Of a stretch of DNA of 64,000 bases, positions 39,540 through 53,915 are shown piece by piece. This DNA is from Rachycentron canadum (taxonomy: Eukaryota; Chordata; Actinopteri; Carangiformes; Rachycentridae): assembly GCA_038496675.1 (NCBI GenBank), contig CM076652.1:10832519-10896518 (forward strand), given 5' to 3'. The notes under the pieces were generated by a model, which had not been told where the DNA came from, searched no databases, and saw nothing but the letters and a program-made list of their open reading frames with translations. The translations under genes and the position numbers were made by a program. Position 1 is the first letter of the stretch. Each line of letters opens with the position of its first letter.

Positions 39540-39900
39540 AAAGTATAGTGTCACCTTGTCTTGTTCAGACTACTGTAGCTCTTTATTCTCTAAAACTAGC
39601 AAAGAAACAGATGAACTTCGCCCTGACTCTTGTGACGATTCACTGGTAACCTGTTATTTTTAGAATTGACTATTTTGAAATCAAAGTGATTACTTTCAAA
39701 GCACAGCTGGGTCTGCCCCATGGTACATCACAGACCTCTTGACTGCATATGAGCTGCACAGATTGTGATCATTAGATGAAGCCTGTCTGATATTTTCAAA
39801 GTAGACTGACAACCAAAGGTAACGATAATCTGCACAAGGCTTTGAGACATCAGAACAAAGAACCTCAAGAGATAAGACCTCAAGAGAGGTTGGTAAAATA
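39540..39900 (+). mobile_element. Degraded LINE reverse-transcriptase 3' fragment
   Basis: In the plus frame the segment encodes SDYCSSLFS, close to the LDYCNSLF motif near the C-terminal end of L2/Rex-type LINE reverse transcriptases. Further on, 'aaagcacagctgggtctgcc', 'ccatggtacatcacagacct' and 'cttgactgcatatgag' follow the order of the conserved block that normally reads 'acaaagccctncatgg', 'ctggcncc', 'tacntctcagacctcct', 'actccctatg'. Stops and indels break the frame, so it is a dead remnant. Clade assignment (L2/Maui versus Rex) is uncertain. Confidence 0.5.
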
Positions 39901-42752
39901 TTTAAAGTCACTTCTATATCACCTTTTTTTTTATGCGTGTTTACTATGCAAATTGTTAGTGATGGCTATATTTGAAATTCTGAATCTTTCACCTTTTGAT
40001 TTATTTTTACTCGTCGCATCCAACCACATTTTATTTGCATTTTAAGACATCTTTTGTATAAATATGTTGTCTCTGTGTGTCTCTGTCCTGCCATGGCAGA
40101 AAGAAAGCCTCAGCGAGTGTGACAGCAGCGACTCGATTGGGATTCTGCGGCGGGAGACTTTTATGTGGGCGCAGGTGCGACCAGCTGTGCAGGTGTTGGG
40201 CTGTTACGACTGTTTTACTGTTTCGCATTAAAACTGCTGACACTCAGAATTCATATTTGATGCACATTTGATTAATTGATGCACTTCTACTTGATTATGT
40301 GACAGTCAATGTCACAGTATAACACATTAACAGGTGACACATGGAGGGAGGCTTGATGGAGGACACTGCAGAAAACAGAAAATGCTCTGATTTCTTCAGG
40401 TTTATGTTTAACAGCTCGATAAGTCGCCTGGGGGGTTTAAAGGCAACACTAAAAAAAACACACACACAAAAAAAACAAAAAACAAGAACTTGCTGTCCAG
40501 AAACCTACCTCCTTTAGCAAAAACTGTAGCCATGTCTAATGTTCTTTAATACAGTCATATGCACACACGCAAACTCTGCAAAGCACACACATTTGAATCT
40601 GTGATATTAGTGATGTGCCTCGAGACAAAGAAAGCAGCCACAACACTGCTCTTCCTCCATGAAATGGGAGAAAAATCTACACGGGTGTCAGAACTCTCTG
40701 GGCATTTTAATGATAAATCTCTTCATAGCCCGCATCCGTGCAGCAACCCCTGTTGAGCTACAGTCGTGCAAGTATTGGCTTTGTTTACATGGTGATTTAT
40801 TGGACTAAGGACATTCTTTTCCCCAGGAAATATAACTGTCTCTGCTTATGATAGCACACACTGCACACTCTGAAAAAAACAAATACTGTTATAATTTAAC
40901 ATCCGAAACAACAGCCAGATCAAGACAAGAAAAGTCTTCTTTTATATCGGTAAGAAGAAGTGAAGTCAGCAAGATAATTTTTCGTAATTACAATTTCATT
41001 TTGGCATTTAACTCGTCAAATATGAACAAATCAACAATTTACACCCAGATTTACATGAAATGAATTATTGACTGCATCTTAATGCCTGAAAATTATTGGA
41101 AGGGAGTCAAACAAAGTGTCTGATCAAAGAGAGAGTCTACAGTCCTACTGTATGACTGAGTAATTGCTGCAAACAGTGACAGTCTGCATCTTTCAGAGTC
41201 ACTGGTCTATTCATACTGTTCACTGGGACTGTCTTCCCCTGAAAAACAATGCAGCACCCTGTGGTGTTTCCATGCTGTTCCAAAAGACTTAATCAGTTCA
41301 GGGAGGAAGCGGAGAGACAAGGCACAACAACAGGCAATGCATCATGGTACAGGGGACAGAGAGCTTGGGGCTGTTTCATATGACCCTTTGTGAGCACCGC
41401 CGTTTATTCATCAGAACAAAATGAGAGCGGCGAGCGTCAAATCCTTCTTACCATCCACCAGATGTATCGCCTCAAGTAGACCCCATTCAAACTCATGTTC
41501 ATGCATGCCATTATTTTAAAATGTACATCAGCAAGTATGGTGCGTACCACTCCAATCTAAGATTGTGCAGTCAACTCACTATATGATGCATGTATTACGT
41601 TGAAAATGCCCGCCCCTGCATACAGACTGGGAACAGTGAGGCGGAAAGGTCAGTGATGCGGAATAAAATTGTGTGCTGATGTGCAGCCAATCAGAATAAT
41701 CACATAGTTTTTTTTTTCCCTGCACTGTGCAGGTGTGAGGCGTTGGATGAATACCGTTATCCCTTCACAAACTAATTTCTCGCTCACTTCGACACAGGTA
41801 CCTCCTGTTAATCATGCCGAGGAATTAATGCAGAGCCATTCAGATAAGAGCATTAGACCACTGTAAAGACTCAGTCTTACATTGGCTCATTTAGGGATTT
41901 TACAGTTTCCGTGGCCATGGGGGCAATTGAGGAATTAATTGAGGAGAACTGCTGCAATCCCATTTGTGAAGTTCACAAAAATAAAACTGCTCATTAGTGT
42001 AGATGTGAAATTAAAACTGACCTGAACATGAACAGAAGCATCCCTGTCGTCACTTGCTTTAGATGTATGACCGTGTGCGGACCACCATGCGTGGACAACA
42101 CACCGTAATACTTCATTTAAAGCTCCTCTTCACCGAGATGCAATCTGACAATTAACAATTACCCTGGAACGCACAGCCCTGTGTAGGCACAGGTCGGTGC
42201 CTTCCAATTTTCCAGAATCACTATACTCTTGGTCACAAATTAAATGACGACAGATGACATTAAATAGATCCCTTAGAGGAGGGCAAGGAGGAGATAATGG
42301 AATCGCCTTAATGGTTCCCCACTGTATTGGGGAGAGAGAACAGACATGTTGGATGTTGTCTGTTAACAACAGGTTTAATCTTCAGGAGGCTAAACTGTGT
42401 CCTTTCCTATTACTGTCCTTCATTTCACGTACTTACAAATACGCAGCAATTCTTTTTAAAAAACACAGTACAACTCAGGTCCACAAAGAAACCGAGAGAA
42501 GTTTATGAAACAAGATGAATGGCTCACTGTGATCTATTACCATTGCCTACACTGGTGATACAAAGAAAGTGCTATTGTTTGGTGTGTCACTGTGGAGGTG
42601 ACAAGTCCTGGCGTGGTGCTGCTCAAAATGGAACAGCTCAGTTTACAGAGTGGCACAGACAATATGTTAATAGCTTGGACAAATATTTGTTGCCAAGGAG
42701 TCAGTACTGCCAAAAACTTCTTAAGTGAAATTAGCAAATATATCATCAGTAC

Positions 42753-42755
<3 letters not shown>

Positions 42756-42785
<30 letters not shown>
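42756..42785. repeat. (GT)n microsatellite
   Basis: About 15 GT units. Confidence 0.96.
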
Positions 42786-42791
<6 letters not shown>

Positions 42792-45648
42792 GGTTGAGTG
42801 TGTTACACAGCTAACCTGAGTCTGAACGACAGCATAACCTACGCTAACCTACACTGAACCTCTTCAGGTGGAGGTCAAGTTCAGCAGATTGGATCCAGAC
42901 AACTCCCTGAAAATGTTGCTTCTTATGGGATACTGAATAAATACAGCTACTACTTTTTCCCATTTGTGTGATCAAATCACATTAATCACATTGTTATTGT
43001 GGTTACTTTGAATTCACCCTCTTAATAATAAAACTTTATTGCCCAAAATCTACTGAGTGGCTAAGAATACTATTTAAAATCAAGATCTAATAATACATTT
43101 CTTTATCTAATTCAATTCCCAATTGCTAAACGTGTAGAGAATCTTCTTTGATTAAAGCCAATTACCTACTTTGTCAGTCCAGGTATCTAAGACTGCTCAT
43201 ATTAGGCAAACTGAACCTGCACATCTCAGGCATACCACGTCGATCTTGCTTCATTATACAGGTCCCCTGTCTGGGCATATCTGATACTTGCCAAGGAGAG
43301 CAAAACTTCATTTTCCTGCATGTTTTTCTTTCAAAAGATGCATATTTTAAATGCAGACTATGCCTTAGGCTTAAATTGAAATTTCTGTAGTATCTAATAT
43401 GCGTTTGAAGTTTGAATCTCAAGCCCACACGAGCGAGAAAAAGGAGGGGGGAAAAAAAAACACTGGAGAGATAAACTTTTATCTGTCCTTCGGAAAGCAC
43501 ACAGCATCAGCTTACAGGTAATGAATAGTGAGTGCCTACGCTGTCCTCCACACGCCTTCTACTTAAGACTTCTTACATTCCTCCTTCCCTATTCCCTCCT
43601 CTGGAACTTCAATGTGGCTCTAGCCTTACTTCTTGGTTCAGTCTATGTAATTCATTATATCTTGCATGTAGTTTTCAGCAGCAAGTTGAAAAGTAATTTC
43701 CTATCTCTTCTTTCATTCATCCACAACAGTCTCTGTCCCTCTTTGTCGTCTCCACTGACACCATCGATCCAGAGTTGCTGAAGGGAGTCTGTCCTAGCCT
43801 GATCTGCACAGTGTGTCATGTGACCACTGAGCTGGCTCTGTCCCAGGGCCAGCCAGCCATTATGAAGACTGACTGGTCACAGCAGCGCCCACACACTTGG
43901 CAGGCTGGCAGAGCTGCCCCCTGTTGCCTCTCTCAAAAAACTCCCTTCTCTAACAGCAGAACGCCGGCGCCACCTTAAATCAGTGACCTGCCAAGGTGGC
44001 CAGACGTGCCGTCCCAGAATCTGGATCGCTTTGAGAAATTTCAAAATTTAAAGCTTGTCTACACCATGCTTGGAGTAATGATATTTACTCCTCCTCTGTC
44101 CATGCTCTCCTCTGTCAGAGACGGAGGGATGTGACACATATGACCACAGAAAAGGAGGAGGAGAGGAAAAAGGGACAGAAAAAAGTCTGAGAAAGAGAGA
44201 AAAAAAAAAAAAGGCAGTTGGAGAACAGACTGGCTATTAGGCAAAGCCTTCTGTCACATGAAAACTCCCCCTCCCCTGCGTCCAAGCCCTGTCATCCAAG
44301 CCCTCAGTGTGAAGGACGCCCAGACAGACAGTCCAGAAAACCTGGGCTCCAGACTGTCACAACTCTCATCTAGCCTGATAAAAGTCTCATATGCTTCATC
44401 CGTCGCTCCCTGCTTCTTCCTCTGCAGAATGTTAAACGCACAGTGGAATAAAGGACTCCCCTCAGGGTGCAGCGTGAAGATCTTCTTCTTGCAGCAAACA
44501 AGAAGATTAACATTTATGATCTCAACCGGGAAAGCAAGAAACTGCAAATGCCAACTTCATACTGTGACGCAAATGTATATCTATCAGACTTTGCAGACTG
44601 TGCCGCAAAAACTCAGACTTTATTAATGTGAACTGAAATTTGTTGTCGTGTTGTTAAAGGAGCAGCATGGTTAGATGTAGCATAGCAGTAATATAGAGTC
44701 ATGGAAGCCGACAGCTCCCCAGTGCTGCCCGACTAATAAACTTTCATGCGTGCTAATGGATCCTGTAAAACATAAAAACATCATAACAAGCTGCCTCTCC
44801 TAAAGATAAAGCTCCTATCGGATATTTCATCATCAGAACACTGGAAGCAATTTCACTGTTTTGGGGGAAAAAAAAAAAAGTCTTGCAGCTTCTATCCTTG
44901 GGAAACAGATTTTTATCTGTAATCGCAGGTGGATACATTATTTCTAATTAAAACATGCAAATGTGTCTATATGTGGACAAAATTCTAAAAGATCAAAAGC
45001 AGTAATAGTTAATAGTTTACAAAACCGACCGAGCGACGAGACCCAGACATGCAAACGGGACCCTCATCAGAAAAAGCAATTAATTTTTCATTCACATCCC
45101 TCCCTCTACAGGGCAACGCTGGATTAAGGTGATTTTATAAAGTGCATGCTAAATCTCCCATTAGAATCCTGAGGCAGTTAAATCCCAACCATCTCCTCAT
45201 TCCTCTCTTGCCAATACTATAAATCTACATGGTGACAGGGCTTGTCGTGAGGCTGCTGAATTAAACATGCCACCCTGTGCAGACTCCTCCTTCCTCTCGC
45301 TGGGTGAATATCTGAGCAGAGGGACAGACTGTGGGCTGGAAGAGGGAGAGCGCCCTGACAACTGCCCTACCGAAGCTTCAGACACTTCCCGTGACGTTGC
45401 TCCTGTGTCCGTCTGTGGAGGAGACATGTTTTCCAACAGTGTGTGTGTGTGTGTGTGCGTGTATGTGTTTGTATGAGCTAGAACTGTTTGAGTTGACAGT
45501 TCATACCTAGGGCCACAGGTTTGATAAGGCACTGATTCATTGCCCCTTGGTTCAGCCTGCCACTATCATCCTCCTACATCTCCACAAAGCTGAAATCAGA
45601 CCTGCAATTTCACCTGAGGGGTAACGCACTGTGATGCCTGTGTTTGTG

Positions 45649-45678
45649 TGCGTGCGTGCGTGCGTGCGTGCGTGCGTG
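45649..45678. repeat. (TGCG)n microsatellite
   Basis: About seven TGCG units passing into TGTG. CpG-containing tetranucleotide repeats decay quickly under methylation, so the tract is probably young. Confidence 0.9.
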
Positions 45679-46563
45679 TGTGTTTGTGCGGTTAGGAAAG
45701 GGTAGGTGAAACTGTGAGGAAAAGCATCTTCCTATCTGTTCAGAACAGAGACTGTAGGTGCAGAGAGACAGTTTTCTTTCTTTCTTTCTGTCTTTCAACT
45801 AATTATTCTAATCATGAAAGTGAGTGTATAACTGTCGTGTATATGTGTGGTTTTAGAATGAATAATGACTGTTTATACGCAATGTGACATCTTTGGAGAG
45901 CTTTTACTTGTGTGTACGGGAGCACTGCACGCATGATAGGGTGCAAGGCGAAGTCTCCATAGATCCAATATGACAATCTGCCTTGTGGATAGAACACAGA
46001 GGGAGGATGTGTGTGTGTGTGTGTGTGAGAGAGCGAGAGGACGTGGTAGAGAGCGAGAGTATGCAAAGAGTTACCACAGAGCCTATTTTTTCTGTTTGTA
46101 AATGAATAGAATTTTCTGATAAGATACAAGACAGGAGAAGAGGGAGCATTAATTATGTTGTCCGCTTTCTGTACAATATGTCATATCAGCCTTTACTCAA
46201 GCCAAATACTGTTATTTTCCAATGTAAACACGAGCACCAACAGACTGCCTGCAGTGTGCAAAATGTTCATCAGACCATTTGGTTTCCTGAGGTGGTGAGT
46301 TCCGTTGACAACACTGACATTTGCTGGAGTCCAGATAAACAATTTAAACCTAGCAACTACATGGCGCTCCAATTACATTTAGTCATACATGTAGCAATGC
46401 TGTTCTTTGTTGGTCCATCCATCCCTTTAGTCCACAAAGGTCGGTATCATACCAGCTACCGGATAAATCGTAATGCACAGACATTCATAGTCTCCAGAGG
46501 ACTGTTTTTTTTGTGACTCGCATACTTTTTGTCTGCCGTGCGGTGCTGAGGAAACCATCTCAG

Positions 46564-46790
46564 CACCTATTGCAGGGAACGCTATGAAATTTGGTCCAGA
46601 CATTCTTGAGTCCCTTTGGTGACCCCCTGATTCATTCCCTGGAGCTGTCATCAAGCTGAAAATGCAAGTTTTATTTCAATCAGTTTCAATACACTTTTGT
46701 GTTTGGTGCTCGTTAGCAGATATTAAGCTAACGTGCTTAATTAAAACGGCGTGTATGGCAAACATCAGCGTGGCAGCAATGTCTCTCTCC
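46564..46790 (+). repeat. Teleost dispersed repeat, copy 4 (opposite orientation)
   Basis: Contains 'gctatgaaatttggtccaga', 'cattcttgagtccctttggt', 'gaccccctgattcattccct' and later 'tttggtgctcgttagcagat', 'attaagctaacgtgctta'. These follow in order the same acanthomorph repeat seen in reverse complement at 21236-21425. It is non-coding. Confidence 0.6.
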
Positions 46791-49280
46791 CTAGCTGAAC
46801 TTCCTCAATAACTTTCCTCTCCTCTCCTCTCCTCCTTGTTTTTGTTGTCGCACTTCCTTGCCAATAATTGCATGCGTGCATAAATACGCATCCACACAAC
46901 ACATTATACACTACAACACGTGCGAAACGCGCACGCGCACACACACACACGCAGTCAGCAGAAGTGTCTGTTTTCAGAGGGGGAAAGTGAGCTGTAATTA
47001 ACACATTTGGATTTATTATTTCTGATACCAGTTCCTCGCAGCCTCACTCACAAACCGTAGAGACTTCTGCGATAATATGATTATGAGATGGGACAGCGAG
47101 AGAAATATGGGTGGGTAATTTAATGAGCAGGTGCAGAGAAAGAGAATTAACAAGACAGGCTTGGGGAAGCGCACAGAAACGCTGTTCTGTACTCATAAAT
47201 AATGAAGTAGATAATGACACATCAACACATTTTACGATGTGACATAAAAATGACAGGTTCCGCCTCGATTTACTGACACTGAGTCAGTAAAGGAACGCAT
47301 GACCTTAAGAAACAAGCATGGTTTCTCAGTCTAAGTGACTCGATTTGATGTTGAACACTGGGCTACATATTAGATAGCGCAAGGTTATCAGGAAGGGTAT
47401 TTGTTGAAGCAGATATAACAAATATGGACCACTGGAAGAGATAAAATGCTCATACGAGAAAGCTTAGTGAAGTTTACCATCCTATTGTTGCTGTCTTGTG
47501 CACTGGAGCCCTCTGAAATATTATTTGCCACGCTCTCTTTCATTTTTCATGCCTTTCTATTCTGTATTACCAACCTGCCCAAAAAGCTTACTGTAGTTTC
47601 CCCCTTTTCACCCCAACCCCTCCTTTTTTTTTTCTCTTTCCTCTTCAGCAGTCATCCCACATCTTCCACGGTGGAGTGGAAATACATCTCTACAGGCTAC
47701 ACCTTTATGCTCATCTTGTCTCAGCCTGGTTACAATGTACCTGTGCTCAGTTTTAAACATTTCCTACTACGTATTCCTTTCCTTTAAGAGTTTCTCTCTT
47801 ACCATCATTTTGTTCCTTTCATGTCTTCATACCCAGGCAGCTAAAAATGATGTTGAGACACAAATGTCTATTAATTTAACTTGCTCAAAGTCCCTCTGGA
47901 TAAGAGCATCAGCCGGATATTTGAAAGATGAATTGCAAAGGTTATCAACCTATTACTTTGTGTTAAATCTTGCTTTTTTTTCATACTTTAAGGCAAAGTT
48001 CAACAAATATGAATATTTAAAGGGTCCTGTGGTGCTCCTTGTTAAATTGTTAAATCTCTCTCTTTCAATGTCAGCTGAACAAAATTGACAATCATTCCTT
48101 TTCTCAAGGTATAAAGACTCTGTACTTTTTGAGTACAGACACATAGACACAAAATACACTCTGTACAAACAAACCTTTGCACGCACACAACAAAAAAGCA
48201 ACAGAACGGCAGGGAGAGGTATGTGGGACAGAGATGTATTTAACACAGTTGGATTAACAATCCATTATTCATAGGCATTACAGGCTCAGAGCATCAACAC
48301 AAACACAGTCCTAACCCGATTCTGCCGCGCTATAGCCTTGAATGCATCACACTTAACGCCGACTCTCTGCTCTCAGGGATTACAGACAACACACGGCACT
48401 CGGCACAGCTCTCATATCTATCTACTCTGCAGATCAATATGGAAGTACTCTTAAGGCTCTGGTCAAAGCTCATACATTGTGTCCCTGGCTCTCAAACAAC
48501 TGTAAAAAAAAAAAAAAAAATCCAGTGGCAGTATCGCTGCAACTCTGCTGAAATTCAAAATTCTGAAATGCATCTAACTCATCTGCTGGCAATCCCACTG
48601 CAGTCAAATCCAATTCCAAAAGGAGGAGTTTTTGTTTGAAAATGCATTCATACCTGTCATGTCTGGCTTGCAAAAATACATTTTTACCTGTCTGGTCTTC
48701 TTTGCGCCTTGACAGGCAGTATACATTCATGATTCATACTCATCACTTGAGCGGGATATTCAATTAGACAGCTTCCATTTCCCCACTTGCTCTTTGAACC
48801 ATCATATTGCACTGGAAGGTGCTGATGGAATCTGGAGGCTCCCACATGCAAAAGTAAAATTGATGGGGAGTGCAAACTCTAAATCAGAGACATTTTTTGT
48901 GGATAAATTAGCTCATTTGTATTCAGGAAAAGTTTCAGGAGAAACAAATAACTGCCATTAGTCATCACAGAAGACAAAGTTAACTGACACACATACACAT
49001 TTCTTATTTTTTCTCTTTAACACCTCTGCATACCCTACTCCCCACTTTTCCAGAAAGTGTTTGATGTCAGTCATGCTCCATAAAATGTGCCCACGCACAC
49101 ACATAAATGACTGACATTTAAAGAAAACAGGAGGAATGTAGCACATGTGGCCTGAATTATGCATATCTTATCATCCAATTGCATGTCTCTCTATTTGTCA
49201 GTTTGGTTTGCGTGTGCTTTGCATTCATTTGGGACCTCAGATCAACACCTTAGGGAACAGTGATGGCCAAGAGACAGAAA

Positions 49281-49285
<5 letters not shown>

Positions 49286-49330
<45 letters not shown>
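49286..49330. repeat. (GA)n microsatellite
   Basis: About 22 GA units. Confidence 0.97.
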
Positions 49331-49332
<2 letters not shown>

Positions 49333-50524
49333 ATAGAGAGTGAAAAGGTATCGGTACATAGATGCAGGTAGCTGACTTTTACGTTGACTTTTAAAAGAGG
49401 GCATGTTGACACACTCACAAACAAAGTGTGGCCCCTGTGGTGGCTCCTTTTTTAGCACAGGATGTAAATTTTTCATTAGAGGAAATGCAGCTCTGTCCAT
49501 GCCCTCATCTCTGGGCTCTGTCCTGTGTCCTCTGACCACACTCCCCTGACACTTCCCTGCTTTACTCAACCCATCTTTTTGACCCAGTGAAGGGCGAGAT
49601 AAGCTGTGTCCCCAAAGCACCTGCTTTGCTTCACTGTCAATCTCCTTTTTCCTTGGTTTGTGCGTTCATGCGAACGTTCACCATGGTTGAGGGTGATCTA
49701 CAGCCTTCACTCAGTGAAGTAAGTGATTTGCCCCATTGCTCCTCCCTGCCAGTGAGAAAGCAATGATGAGAGTTATGTATGGACTTCACAGAATTCAAAA
49801 TAGAGGACATTTTATAATATGCGCTATTTGTGACTGTTGGTCCCCATTTCCAGTGTTTAGATTATACGCCTGACACAAACTGACATCAATGGATCAGGTG
49901 GCAAAGTGTGATGTAGCCACAGAGAGACATTTTACATCAATTTTTTTTTCTAAAAATAGGTTGGCTAAAAAGCAGCCAAATCCATTCACCATATAAAATA
50001 TCAAGTGAACGAGTATGTGGGTGACTGCCCTTCCTTACTTTTTGACATTTGGAGGTGAAACGAGTCTAATACTGACTGAATACTGAAAAACTATCACCTT
50101 ATAAAGTTGATATGATAAACTTTACACATGGCTTTGACTGAAAGGTGGATTTGTGTCAAACAAACCTGACAAATTTAAATTTAATATAATTAGATTCATA
50201 ATATAATAATAATTACATAATGTAATTCACTTTATTAAAACAGTCATTAAATTACTGTATTGGGTTTTATAAACGTTAATGCTTTAACTTATCTTCATAT
50301 CAAATGTAATAAACAGTAATATAGGGTTATACTGTATACATTTTACTGCATTGATACTAACTATGTTAGTCAGAGAAGTTTTTCATAACCAAAATATACA
50401 GTAAAATCTACTTATAGTTCTAATGTAACTGATTTGGGCATGATGTTTGTGTCTCAGAGCAAAGCTTGGTTAAAAGTGGAAAGAATAGGAAAAGGAATAA
50501 AAACAGAATTTGCTCACCTGCCAG

Positions 50525-50525
<1 letters not shown>

Positions 50526-50574
<49 letters not shown>
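50526..50574. repeat. (GT)n microsatellite
   Basis: About 24 uninterrupted GT units. Confidence 0.97.
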
Positions 50575-50575
<1 letters not shown>

Positions 50576-52382
50576 CTGGGCCACGCATGCATGATAAAGT
50601 AATGGAGCTGGGGACAGGAGCTCCTGAGATACAGTGGAGACGTGAGTGATTGGAGCAATAAAGAGGGGGAGACCTTGCATTGTGATTAGAAGTGCTCCCC
50701 AGTGAGCTTCACTATTTTAGTGCGATTACACATGTGATTTATATGCTCAGAAAGCCTCCATCGCTCTTGCTAAGCAAACTTGCCAAATGCAGAGAGATTT
50801 AACTTTTCTCGATTGAGATGTTTTTTTCCTCTCGTGGATTTACTGATCAGGAATTGGTTTTGACTTATGACGAGCTGAAAAATTACTGTTGCTGTAAGCT
50901 TTTTTTTTTTTTTTTTTTTTTGCTTGCTTTCTAACGTTACAATTATTTTTCAACCATTCTCCCATGTGTCCATGTATTATTTTCCCTTTTTTCCTTCGAG
51001 GTGGCATGTTTTTATACAGTAGGCCCTGGGGTTTCATAGACTCCTAGTCTAGACGCCTGTTTTAATAATTTCTCTCTGCAAATAAAATAAACTTCATAAA
51101 GATAAACAGGCAGATTTTCAAAAACATCAAGCAGGAACTGGGAACAAAGTTAGTGAGTGTGATACATTCACACAGATATGCCTTTTAAAATCCACACTTA
51201 ATTCATTATTTCGTTCCTCTGTCTTTTCGGCATTTATCCAACTGTTTCACGTGCATTGCATACGACTATATTTTTATCCTTTGTTTTTCTTCTTTTAAAT
51301 CTCTCTCTTTGCCAGGTTTTTAAAAATTTGCTCTCCATTTATTTTTTTAATTATATGTTATAATGTTCATTGCTTTTGCACCATTTTCAGTAGATGATGT
51401 ATTGATTGCCTAGTGTCTGAAGCTTCTAACAACTATGCAAATAAATGATCTGCAATTTCAATATAGCTGCCCAAAAAGTACAAACAAGATGGAAATGGTG
51501 TGCGTTAATGGGCTCAATGCTTCTACTGTAGTAGAGTGGTCATGCATTTTGTTGAATACAAAAAGTCAATGACTTGAATAGCTATGAGAAATTGGCCAAT
51601 CAATGACGGCAAGCAAGTGTCGAGCAGTTTTTCTTTCCCATTTCCCCTGGAAATGTCTCCTTTTTAAGGCCTCTAATCTTTATTGCTCTGCTTTTATAGG
51701 GTCAGAATGACAGGATATGAAAAAACAAGAGAAGGCTCACTCTGGGAGGCGAAGGAAACTGTGAGATGCATCTCTGACAAGCAGTAACTTAAAGCTGACA
51801 CCGTTTCCAAAAATACTGAGAATCACTGCCTTTGGATGTTAGGCTATACCAGAATTGACTGATACCTAAATAATTTAAAATCCTCCGGTAGGGAAAGAGA
51901 AAAAGTCAAGGTTGATGTTACTACTGTTCCTATGTTCCTGTAAAATTTTAATGTTGGTGAAAATATGTTGCTTACGAGACAATCTGATTTGGTGAATCGG
52001 AGAGCAGAGACTGTTTCTGAACTATGACTGATGCTCCTGCCGTTAAGACAAAAAACACTTGAATTCTCCTTTGATGGCGAGCTCCAATGACTCCCTCTTG
52101 GTGGCAAAAAGTTCCAAGTTAAAAACCTTTGGTTGTAGATTCTAAAAGACAGAGAAATACACCTACATGTCTGCTGAAAACAAATCTTCTAAAGTCCCAA
52201 CACAAGAACAAATTTAATATCTACCAAGTGGAATTCCTCAGTGTGTCATTTTTTTCCTCTCATTTGACTGTCTCACTGTCTTTGCATCTATTCCTCTCTT
52301 ATGCACCATATCTCAGGAGACAACATGAAAGTGGCTTTCTGGAATTAAAACGTTATTGCAGCAACCTTCACATCCTTCGCGC

Positions 52383-52383
<1 letters not shown>

Positions 52384-52441
<58 letters not shown>

Positions 52442-52442
52442 N

Positions 52443-52489
<47 letters not shown>
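52384..52489. repeat. Long (GT)n microsatellite with an undetermined base
   Basis: More than 50 GT units, with an n at 52442 that probably marks a contig join or unresolved array length. The true length is unknown. Confidence 0.95.
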
Positions 52490-52492
<3 letters not shown>

Positions 52493-53399
52493 ACAGTCAG
52501 AGATACTTTCCTCTACTGTACTGATCAGTGACTGTTGATGTGCTGTGGCCTTATGAGGTCACTGAGGGCTCAGACTACTGTAGGTGGGGATTACACCTTA
52601 AGATGCTAGTATAGCTTATATCACACCATTAGGCATATTATTTCATGTATGCATACACATACTGGAAAAAAAACAGAAATGATTTACAAAGAGGCTGACA
52701 ATCAGGATGGTTCATACATGCACACTAACAGATGCAAATAGAGATATAAGCCAGGGACGGTGGTTGTACAGGAGTCAAATTTGCAGTGTATCGTATTTAA
52801 GGCAGGAGGGTGCACTGTTTGGACGGAGTGGAGCAAGGCAAGATTGATATTCAGAGGACAAATCTTGGCAGGCATGGGGTACCTGTGTTAAGAGGCTTGA
52901 GGAGAGGCGGGGATTGTATTGATGAGGAAGTCCAGGAAAGATGCGTGCGGGTGCAGGATTGTGCTCCTGTGGGGATGCTCTGTCTATGGCAGCGATATGG
53001 GGCTCAGACAGCGGATTAGTGTTTCTGCTCCATAATCAATTTGCTGTCTGGATCCCATTGCACACAACCCTAAACATCCACTCCTCGCTTGATCCTCAAT
53101 CTCTCCTTCTGCTCCTTCTTTCTCTCACAACCGATTTCACTTTATTTCTCATTTTTCCTATTCACCCCTTTGTTTGCTTCACCTTTAAACCCTAATTTGT
53201 CTCCACCGACATAATAAACTCAACATGAAGCCATCCAGAACATACCTGCCTTGTTTCCTTTTTTCTACCAACCTCTCCAAACCTCCCCTTCTCCTAGCGT
53301 TTCTCTCAACAATGTGTGTCATTTGCAATAAGCCACTGCAGGTTCTGCACCCACTGCATTTTAGGGCAATTTGAGGGACTTCTGAGTAATTATATCAGG

Positions 53400-53401
<2 letters not shown>

Positions 53402-53475
<74 letters not shown>

Positions 53476-53860
53476 NNNNNNNNNNNNNNNNNNNNNNNNN
53501 NNNNNNNNNNNNNNNNNNNNNNNNNNNNNNNNNNNNNNNNNNNNNNNNNNNNNNNNNNNNNNNNNNNNNNNNNNNNNNNNNNNNNNNNNNNNNNNNNNNN
53601 NNNNNNNNNNNNNNNNNNNNNNNNNNNNNNNNNNNNNNNNNNNNNNNNNNNNNNNNNNNNNNNNNNNNNNNNNNNNNNNNNNNNNNNNNNNNNNNNNNNN
53701 NNNNNNNNNNNNNNNNNNNNNNNNNNNNNNNNNNNNNNNNNNNNNNNNNNNNNNNNNNNNNNNNNNNNNNNNNNNNNNNNNNNNNNNNNNNNNNNNNNNN
53801 NNNNNNNNNNNNNNNNNNNNNNNNNNNNNNNNNNNNNNNNNNNNNNNNNNNNNNNNNNNN

Positions 53861-53914
<54 letters not shown>
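53402..53914. repeat. (GT)n-(GA)n microsatellite spanning an assembly gap
   Basis: (GT)n at 53402-53426 passes into (GA)n at 53426-53475. Then come 385 n (53476-53860), then (GA)n again at 53861-53914. GA in the same phase on both sides suggests the gap is mostly an unresolved GA array. The open frames reported across it are artefacts. Confidence 0.9.

Positions 53915-53915
<1 letters not shown>

Noticed and set aside
42020..42130. Minus-strand 35-codon open segment ending at a CAG/GTCAGT donor
   Set aside because: The donor is good, but there is no credible acceptor and no family resemblance. It would also fall inside an intron bounded by better exons.
45197..45532. Overlapping open frames on both strands near 45.3 kb, considered as a hidden exon
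   Set aside because: Both end in translated (GT)n/(CA)n and lack splice sites with a matching phase. Neither peptide has a recognisable domain.
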